Source of the DNA: Jaltomata sinuosa
Lineage: Eukaryota > Streptophyta > Magnoliopsida > Solanales > Solanaceae
Assembly: GCA_003996215.1 (NCBI GenBank)
Contig: QJPP01001717.1
Coordinates: forward strand, 62,001-126,000
Reading direction: 5' to 3'
Length of the DNA: 64,000 nt
The stretch's first letter is position 1. Each line of letters begins with the position of its first letter. The notes beneath the pieces were generated by a model that was given only the letters and a program-made list of their open reading frames with translations, searched no databases and had not been told where the DNA came from. The translations under genes and the position numbers were made by a program. Positions 56,212-64,000 of this stretch are shown piece after piece.

Positions 56212-56246
56212 TCTTCAGTCGAGGAATATCGAAAATAACCTTTTAC
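54884..56246. repeat. Tandem triplication of a ~450-bp unit with (TTA)n
   Basis: Units start TAGGAAACATTCGAG at 54884, 55327 and 55781 (periods 443 and 454) and end at about 56246 with the shared CGAGGAATATCGAAAATAACC. Units are nearly identical apart from the (TTA)n tract, which is longer in each successive copy (about 55252, 55704, 56157). The repeated minus-strand open stretches are a by-product. Confidence 0.92.
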
Positions 56247-57046
56247 CCCATAAAAATAGTGATAATAAGGTAGGAGTAACTTCTGTGTACATGTATGTTG
56301 TTGTTGTTACAGAGGTTCTACCGTGACTAGGAATTTGCTTTGGACGTCGACCTGCGCACCATACATTGAAAAGATAGGCATTTCATGTCTCTTTTTTTTT
56401 CTATGTATGCTCTCAATCGAGTAACTTATTGTTTGTAAAATTCTATAATTATACTTATTTGTTGTTTTGGATTGCTGGAGTTTTATTTTTCAAGCAATTT
56501 TACTTATTTGAATTTATGTTTTGGATCTGATGGTTTGATTTGTGTAATCCATTTATTTGTGTAATCCATTTATTTTTCTAAGGGTTTCTCTTTTACTGTA
56601 AATCATTGTTTTGATTTTTGATTGTGACATAATTTTTGTGTATTTCTATATTTAATTTAGGACTTTAAAATTAATTTTAAAAATTCTTAAATAAATTGTT
56701 TAAAGAATTCTTAATTAATTATTAAAAAAAATCAATTATTTAGAACACAAATAATATTGCCATCACATATTTAATTTATTATTTTGTTAAAACAAGGATA
56801 CTAATTTGAGTTAGTAGAAAAGAAACACTACCTCAAATAATTTTGTTATTCTCGAATAGAAGTTTTCAACTTCCCAAAGTTAAAATCTTTCTATAATTAA
56901 GAAAACCCTAAATATTTAAAATTTTAAAATCAATTAAGACTTTACCTTATATAACTTTTTCTTTATTTAAAAAGAAAGTAAAACATCATACATTGAACAG
57001 TCACAGAGCAGAAAAACGGGACAAAGAAACAGCATAGCCCACATAC

Positions 57047-57188
57047 ACTATCTTCATTGAGGATCAAAAAGCAAACTGTTTTCAATCAGATAGATATTTG
57101 GATTGGAAAAGCCTGGTGAAAATTTACACTTTGACGGTTTACTCGATAATTCTCACCCAAGTGGATAGCAACCACCTTCCCAATCCGT
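57047..57188 (-). pseudogene. SCE1: SUMO-conjugating enzyme (SCE1/UBC9) exon fragment
   Basis: Minus-strand text TDWEGGCYPL, then after an in-frame TGA a further SKPSKCKF, then NPNIY, with ILNEDS in a shifted frame. These follow the order of the plant SUMO E2 (TDWEGG.FPL ... SKPPKCKF ... HPNVY ... ILNEDSG). A splice acceptor TTGCAG lies directly upstream (57189-57194). It is too short and too broken to work, and lacks the catalytic cysteine context in frame. It lies inside the putative Helitron, consistent with gene capture. Confidence 0.7.
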
Positions 57189-58774
57189 CTGCAAGCATTA
57201 AAATGTCATTAAGGACAAAGAATAACAGATAGATAAACACGACTTTTCATATATCAGACAAGCATAGTACTTTCACTGAAATAGGATAATGCTACATAAT
57301 TTGATAATCAATAATTGACAATGAATTCTCCCCGTTTGATAATTTCTCGTGTTTCTCTTTCAATAGAAAATTTGAGTGAAAAATTGGACAAAACAAGCAT
57401 GCTTCTGCCGAATGAAGTATTCGAAAAAATCAAAAGTTTATTTTTTTTCTTCTTTACATGCTCTCACTTTTAGTTTTTAAATTTTTTTATGAATATTTAT
57501 TTCATTAGAATTTATTAAATTAGTTATAGATAAATCTGGTATTTGTCGCTATGCACAAACATAATATGTCCAAGAATTAGCTAAATTAGTATGTATTAGT
57601 ATGAGACAATGGCATTAGACTCTATTTATGATAGGCACACACTTGTCAGTAATCAAGCTCGGTATGGACTGCATTTTTTCTAGAATGATGATTGGCATTT
57701 ATGAGGATGCCTCAAGTCCATTAAAATAATGTATTATGTAGTTTGGAATTAAATTCTTATAATTTATATCTATTTATATTGTATTAAAATCACAAAAAAA
57801 CTCTATAATAAACAAAATTGACATCACACATATGGATATTAAGACGTCTAAATCTGAATACATGTATGAATATTAAGATATGCATTATTATTTAGATGTC
57901 TAAATTTAAATACACATCTAAATATTAAGATCTGAATTCTAAATATTTAAGACTGATTATTTTTTGAATATCTAAATGTATAAGATTGTCTTTATTTAAA
58001 AATCAATGAATATAAAATTTAATAAAATAGTAAATTAATCTACCACTATATCAATAAATAAAAAAATTATATGATAATTGGTGATAGTGATGATTAGTGA
58101 TAGTGGTTGTGGGTGTCGATTAGTAATGATATTAGCTAATATTAGTGCTATGATAGTAGTTAGTGATGATTGTGCTAACAGTAGTGGTTGATGGTGATAG
58201 ATGTTGACGGCTAATAGTTGTGGTGGATAAAGTGATAGGTAGAATAATGACAATGATTGTCGATATAGAGTAGTGATTAATGGTGATAATTGTTAGTACT
58301 GATTGGTGATTGTTGTGATAATAGTGGTTGATGGTAGTGATATATTAATACTAACGAAATTCATCATATTTGTATTAAGAAGTTGTGTAATAATATTTAC
58401 TCCATCATTTAAATAATTTTTTTTTTATTTAACATTAGTTATTATTTTTAATAATTTTTATATATCTATTTATTTGATATGATACACACGTGCAACGCAC
58501 GTACACTAAACTAGTTTTAATTAAATATGCTTAATTACTTTTTATATTAAAATTACCCAAAAACATTGGCAGTCCTCATTTTTACTTTAAACTCTATTTT
58601 TATTACTCTAAATAATTTAATCATTTTTCTACATTTTGTTGCAAATTTGTTCCCTTTAAATTTAATCTAAATACGTATATTAAATTATTTATATAGTTTA
58701 TATATGTATATGTTTTAGAAGATTAATTATGACAAAAAAAGTATTTTTAAAATTAGTTTAGCGAAAAAGATGTA

Positions 58775-59018
58775 CTCCTCCCGTTTTAATTTGTTTGGCC
58801 TATTTTGACTTGGCACGAAGTTTAAGAAAGTAAAGGAGACTTTTGAAACTTGTGATCTTAAATTAAAGATATGTGTATTAAAATATTATTTAATCTTGTG
58901 GTTTTAAATATGCCATGTGAAAAGTTGGAATTAAGGAGTTTCTAAAAAAAGAAAAGAGGTATTCTTTTTTAAGCGAACTAAAAAGAAAAGTAGGCCAAAC
59001 AAATTGAAACAGAGGGAG
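58775..59018 (+). mobile_element. Stowaway-type MITE (244 bp)
   Basis: Ends CTCCTCCCGTTTT and AAACAGAGGGAG, TA duplication at 58773-58774 and 59019-59020. Body TTGACTTGGCACGAAGTTTA. Confidence 0.88.
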
Positions 59019-59068
59019 TATGAAAATTTGGATTTAATTCAAAAATCCAAATATAGTGTATTTGGGCT

Positions 59069-60122
59069 AAAGGGTCAAATCTACCCTTGTACTATCGGAA
59101 ATGGTTTAAATATACCCCTCGTTATACATTGGGTTCAAATATGCCCTTTCCGTTATACTTTGAGTCCAAATATACCTCCGTACTATTAGAAATAGTTTAA
59201 ATATACCCCTTGTTATACTTTCAGTCCAAATATACCCCTCCTGATATACTTTAGGTCCAAATATATCCCTCCCATTAAACTTTTATGCCGATTTACCCTT
59301 ATTTTTGACACTCACCCACTTAAACCATCTCAATTCCCTCTACTTTAAGTTCTTTTCTTTTCTTGCAGTCTTCTATTTTCTTTTCTTCTCTTTTTTAATG
59401 ATCCGCTTCTTATGAATCCAATCTCTTTAAAGTCTTTGTTCCACCTATTGCTGAATACTTTCCTGTTGACATTAATGATCCGTTTATCAGATATTGGAAT
59501 TTTTTCCTGCATTTATATATGACAATCTTGCTTAGCTGATTATTTCAAGTATAAGTTTTAACGTATGATAATAGACCAAAAGATGATTGCAGAAAGAAAA
59601 TATTTTTTCTTATATATCGAAACTTAAAATTTTCTCTGTAATGAAGTTTATTCACCGTGAGGTCAAAAAAGGTTTAGATGACAGGAGTATAAATTGTGAA
59701 TATATGTGTTATTTTATTATGAATTGAGAGAGTGGGTTGGAGATGAATTAAATAGGTGAGTTTGTAAAGTGAATCGCGCAAATATTTATATTTGGTGATG
59801 ATTTATTTTTATTTTGAAGCTCATCATTCATGTGTCCATTTGTAAAAAATAAATATAGGTAAATCGCCTTTATAAAAAAAAGGAGAGGAAGGGGGTTAAA
59901 TCAGCATAAAATTATAATGAGAGGTATATTTGGATCCAAAATATATCTGGAGGGGTATATTTGGACCCAAAGTATAACGAAGGGTATATTTGAACCATTT
60001 CTAATAGTACAGGGGTATATTTGGACCTAAAGTATAACAGAAAGGGTATATTTGGACACAAAGTATAACGAAGGGTATATTTAAACCATTTCTGATAGTA
60101 CAGGGGTATATTTGACCCTTTT
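59069..60122. mobile_element. Foldback-like element with ~230-bp TIRs of subrepeats
   Basis: Left arm 59069-59300 and right arm 59893-60122 are inverted copies starting AAAGGGTCAAAT and built of 30-36-base subrepeats of the type AAATATACCCCTCGTTATAC. The interior (about 590 bp) has no coding region. TSD not identified. Short segments of the same motif also occur near 300-325. Confidence 0.8.
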
Positions 60123-61450
60123 CTGAATTCAATTTCAAATTTTCTTGCTTGGCCCAATTGATCCGTCAAATTCATAGCGAAAGGGTCCAATTATTTTCTA
60201 GCCACTTAGCCTAAACCCTCCCATCCCTCCCCCCAAAATTCGTTGGATTTCACGCTCAAACCTTTGTAATCCCCGTCAATCATCTCTGAGCATCAAAGTG
60301 CTCTGGCCTCATTTAAGCTGCCAAATTCAAACGTTTACTGGCAAGAGAGAATTTCATATCTCTTGAAAATGACAAATACATTTCAAAATCCGTGGTTCAA
60401 ATCCAAGGATTACGTTTTTACATTTATTGCTTCTCCCTATTCACATTATCTTTATTGTCTTCCAATCTTTTCAGAGAAGTGGCTTTTCTTTTTTTGAGTC
60501 CGAGCAACCTAGTTTTCAAACTAGTAGAGTCTTGAGCTTTCACTATAAATATGGCTCTTAAATTCTCTCAACGGCCATAGAGAAAAATGAGGTGAGAAGA
60601 CCATTTAAGTCTTCAATTAATTAAAAGGGATATGTGGGTCTCACAATATTAATAAGTTAGAAGGGATCAAATTCTTTAAATAACTATGCACAGTTATTGA
60701 ACAATTGCATTAGTTGTCCCAACAATTATTCAATTGTCCAACAACTGCACACAATTGTCGAACAACTATAATAGTTGTTGGGACAACTTCTATAGTTGCG
60801 GGGTAAAAGTGTAAAAGTAAAAAGTTTAGGGATTGCTGAAATATGTTTGTCACTTTTACCCAATTTTTATAACTTAAAGGATATTGACAGACTCATTTGT
60901 CCCTTTTAATTGCTTCTCCCCTCGGCCACGGGTTTCTACATCTTAAGTCACCTCTACAACCTTAAGTTTAGAGCTTTAATATTTTACGTTTGTTGGAAAA
61001 TCTGTCCGGAGGAAGTCGATACCAGAGCTCAAGACTCGAAGACACAAAAGCACTAGTTCGCTGCCCCGGAGAAGGCCCGTATTCCCCCTTTTTTATCTCA
61101 TATTTAATTCATAGAGTAAATGTAATTGTTTGTATGTTTTGAGTATTTGTTAAAATCTAATTTTTTTAGTATGCTAAATGATTAATCAGAGGTAAAAATC
61201 TTAATAGGAAATTATTGATTCGCTAAAGTACCGGGCATTTTCGGGGACTAGCCCGCTTCCACTCTTTTCTTTTTTTTTCTAAAAGACAAGGAGGATTAAG
61301 AAGGCCATCATTAAGGAAAACCATTGACTCATCAAATACTATGTGATTGCTTTGTCGAATCTGGCCCATTAAAATCTGCTTCATCTTTCTTTTATATCGG
61401 AATTAGTATGCAAATGGTTTAAAATGAGCTATGAAGAGTTATAAAGCAGC
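60123..61450. other. Intergenic sequence
   Basis: No gene found. 60690-60800 has inverted copies of CAACAATT / AGTTGTTGGGACAAC. Otherwise unremarkable. Confidence 0.5.
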
Positions 61451-61732
61451 CATTGGCGGATCTATGTAGAGTGGAGGGGGTCCCACAACACCCAGACATC
61501 GACATCCTTTTGTAGCGAATTTCGCGTTAAAAAAATTGTGGATAATTAGTAGAATGGAACCATCGACCTCTTCAACCAAAGCATTGACTTAACCACCAGG
61601 ACAAAGCTAAATCTTGAGTTGAGGTTTGCCAATAAATATTAAGTATGATCTTCCTCTGTGATTTTATGCTACATACATTACTGTTCAAAGCACCGTGACA
61701 CCCGGAGCTTTCAAATCCTCGATCCACCTCTG
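61451..61732. mobile_element. Possible small TIR element
   Basis: Left CATTGGCGGATCTATG and complement of right CAGAGGTGGATCGAGG are similar, and CACAACACCC / GGGTGT-type subterminal blocks recur. No clear TSD. Confidence 0.4.
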
Positions 61733-61929
61733 AATATGACTGCACATAATAAGATTTTTCTTCTTGATAAGTGAGTAAATTCCAACATGAATGTTGATTA
61801 TTCCTTCAAGGGTTGTGTCCACATATGAGAATCTTTCCTAGAATGTTCGTTAATTAGTCATTATCGAGTTCAGAGTCAAAAGGACAACTTTTTTTTAAAA
61901 AAATTCCAAAAGGGCAAGAGAAATTTTGA

Positions 61930-62150
61930 TATAGACTAAAGGGGCAAAGGCGTGCCCCTTTGTGCGCCTTGTGCTTAACTGTGACGGCACCGTTAAAGGA
62001 AGGCGTGGCCTGCCAAACGCCTTACAAGGCGTGGAGGGTACCACGCCTTACCCATTTCTGCATCTCTTCTGCTGACAGCAATCTGACACCCATTCCCATC
62101 TCTTCAAGCAAGGCGTGCACGGCTTAACGCCTTGCATGCATACAACCCCC
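61930..62150. repeat. Cluster of AAGGCGTG / CACGCCTT motifs
   Basis: About eight direct and inverted copies of GGCGT / ACGCC cores in roughly 220 bases (AAGGCGTGG, CACGCCTTAC, AAACGCCTTAC). Origin not recognised. Confidence 0.6.
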
Positions 62151-62383
62151 ACCTTACATGCATATACACGCATTTATATATAGTCCATGTTTACTAAATA
62201 TTTATTTAGGAGATTATCTGTTCAACCAACTCGGTCACACCACAGATCACTCTAAAGATTATTAGTTATAATTTCTTCATTATTTCCTTTCTCCTTATAG
62301 CATAGATCATTGACCTAAAATTGTACACACATTCCTATATAGTATATTCTAGGTGCATGTGTCCAAAATTCTATCCTTTTAGC

Positions 62384-63298
62384 TAGGGGTGTACAAAATC
62401 GAACCGCAAATCGAATCAAATCGTAAATCGAACCAAACCGCAAAAAAAAACGACTAGTGGTTTGGTTTGACTTGGTTTGGTATTGAAAAAAAAAATCGAT
62501 TATAATTGATTTGGTTTGGTTTTAACTAAAAAAAGTCAAATCAACCCGAACCAACCCGATATTACATGTATACTATTATAAAAAATATTTTATACATAAA
62601 AATATTTATTGTGATGTAATTTATAAATATTTTTTTAACTTTTTCATAATTTTTATCTTTCAACATATTATTTCAAGTTAAACTTAGAATTTTAAATGGT
62701 TCAATAAGTCTTTTTTACAACCCATAGATATTAGTAATTCAAATAAAGCCCAAATCATTAGGAATGTTAACAAAAGATTATTCAATCTAACACTAGGAAT
62801 GACAATCATGTTAGATATTTATTCTTTAATTTTACATAAATACATAAATTAAGTTATTTTTCTGTTTAATATTTAATCATGTAGTTAATACTTATTAGAC
62901 TTATTTTAGCATGGCTTAATACTTTTAAATTATGATTATTTTTTATTATGACTTATTAATATGTTCTATGCGATGTCATTATTTTTTTGATTGAATATTT
63001 TATTGTCATTACTCACTTCATAAATTCCAAATAAAGTGAATATATTTTATGTTATTTTTTTAAGAAATATCTTAGATAGTTGTATTTTGCTCGAACTAAA
63101 GAAATATTTGAAGCACAAGTTAATTATATGTTTGTATGAAGACTTTATCGAAAAAAACTCGAGGAAACCGAAAAAACCCGAGGTTGGAAAATTCAACTTT
63201 TATTAATTTGATTTGGTTTATAAATTTAAAAATTCAACACTAATAATTTGATTTGGTATTTAAAAAATCTGAATCAACCCGGTCCATGTACACCCCTA
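62384..63298. mobile_element. hAT-like non-autonomous element (915 bp)
   Basis: 11-bp perfect TIRs TAGGGGTGTAC / GTACACCCCTA and an 8-bp TSD CTTTTAGC (62376-62383, 63299-63306). Subterminal AACCGAACC / GGTTTGGTTT-type tracts; AT-rich centre; no transposase. Confidence 0.88.
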
Positions 63299-63617
63299 CT
63301 TTTAGCTACTTTATCCTCTAAAGTTTATATACGAACTTGTAGCATGTGGCTATGATTCTCCCTATGTTTTTTTTGTTCCATTAAAATGACCACAGTCCCT
63401 TATGTATGATTATCACAACATGGATTAGGATAAGTTACATCTGGTAAAATAATCATACAAATCCCATAAGAGTTTCTAATTTCTTGCCATCCTTGTTCAA
63501 CAAAAACAAGAATAAGGACGACCTAAATAAGATGCCATAACAAAAAAAAAAAGATATGGTATAGATTTGATTTAATTAATATCATACAACTTCTTGTTGT
63601 TGAAGACATAATTAATA

Positions 63618-63856
63618 CTCCCTCCGTCTCATTTTATATGGCAAACTTTCCTTTTTAGTCCATCCCAAAAAGAATGTCACCTTTCTATAATTAGAAATAA
63701 TTTAATTTTAAAATTCCACTTTTACCTTTAATGAAATGAATTACAACCACACAAAAATCTAAGAATTATTTTAGACCACATATTTCAAAAGTCTTCATTT
63801 TTTTCTTAAATACCGTGCCAAGTCAAATGTTGCCACATAAAATGGGACGAAGGGAG
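63618..63856 (+). mobile_element. Stowaway-type MITE (239 bp)
   Basis: Ends CTCCCTCCGTCTC and GACGAAGGGAG, TA duplication at 63616-63617 and 63857-63858. Body GTCCATCCCAAAAAGAATG; opposite orientation to the 43495 copy. Confidence 0.9.
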
Positions 63857-63884
63857 TATAAATTTGTGCATTCCCGACAACTTA

Positions 63885-64000
63885 AACTTTTAGATGAGAT
63901 GATCGCACACAGTTCAACATGATATTATAGTAGTCAGAGATCCTGGATTCGAGTCTCACCACCATCAGACTAATACATGAGGGTGTGTGTTGGAATTTGG
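63885..64000 (+). mobile_element. SINE head, cut by the window end
   Basis: A-box-like TTAGATGAGATGATCGCACA and B-box-like GGATTCGAGTCTCACCACC. Incomplete at the right edge. It would be mistaken for a tRNA by B-box alone. Confidence 0.6.

Larger units (their letters stand above)
53371..58514 (+). mobile_element. Putative non-autonomous Helitron (5.1 kb)
   Basis: 5' end TCTATCTATATTATATTAAAAG after A. The 3' end has a hairpin (ACGTGC 58488-58493, loop AAC, GCACGT 58497-58502) eleven bases or so before the terminal CTAG (58511-58514), followed by T. These are the classical plant Helitron ends (TC...CTRR, insertion in AT). No Rep/helicase coding. A second 5'-end-like block at 54361-54415 (TTAAAAGTGTGAAG) suggests a nested or composite element. 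The microsatellite at the 5' end makes the exact start uncertain. Confidence 0.65.

Noticed and set aside
58035..58253. 72-codon minus-strand open stretch
   Set aside because: Derived from irregular GTGATAGTGG-type simple repeats within the Helitron.

Overview
The window is nuclear DNA of a flowering plant, almost certainly Solanaceae. The evidence is a nine-exon plant DHH1/DDX6-type RNA helicase gene, tRNA-derived SINEs including the (TTG)n-tailed TS type, Stowaway-type MITEs, and Del/Tekay-like Ty3 and L1/RTE elements. I cannot fix the genus. The sequence is AT-rich and dominated by nested transposable elements. The only gene I can support as functional is the helicase, on the + strand.

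Layout: 1-1.1 kb is intergenic. 1.13-17.30 kb is a near full-length L1-type LINE (+) bounded by a 15-bp target-site duplication; its ORF1 is split by a 9.2-kb Ty3/gypsy chromovirus-like element (- strand, 2.83-12.06 kb, two ~2.1-kb LTRs). 18.4-26.36 kb holds a rearranged endogenous caulimovirid (pararetrovirus). Three segments in alternating orientation together carry movement protein, coat/zinc-knuckle, protease-RT-RNase H, a downstream ORF, a promoter and a tRNA-Met primer site, with almost no overlap.

27.41-41.21 kb is the helicase coding region (495 codons, all junctions GT/AG and in frame). Its gene body appears to extend to about 50 kb because a splice acceptor at 49,318 fits a donor at 41,246 in the 3' UTR. 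The introns are TE traps. Intron 1 carries a 3.45-kb hAT element flanked by a ~400-bp direct duplication, plus SINEs. Intron 2 carries a 668-bp non-autonomous relative of that hAT with a perfect 8-bp TSD, plus SINEs. The 3'-UTR intron carries RTE and L1 fragments, MITEs, a TS SINE, and an L1 fragment split by a Mutator-like TIR element that is itself split by a solo LTR.

50-64 kb has no supported gene. It holds a hairpin element, hAT-like MITEs, a putative 5.1-kb Helitron with a SUMO-conjugating-enzyme exon fragment and a triplicated ~450-bp unit, a long-TIR foldback element, Stowaway MITEs and a SINE at the right edge.

The TE coding sequences are mostly broken and none looks autonomous. The exception in integrity is the caulimovirid protease-RT-RNase H frame, which is open for over 660 codons although it lies in a rearranged locus.
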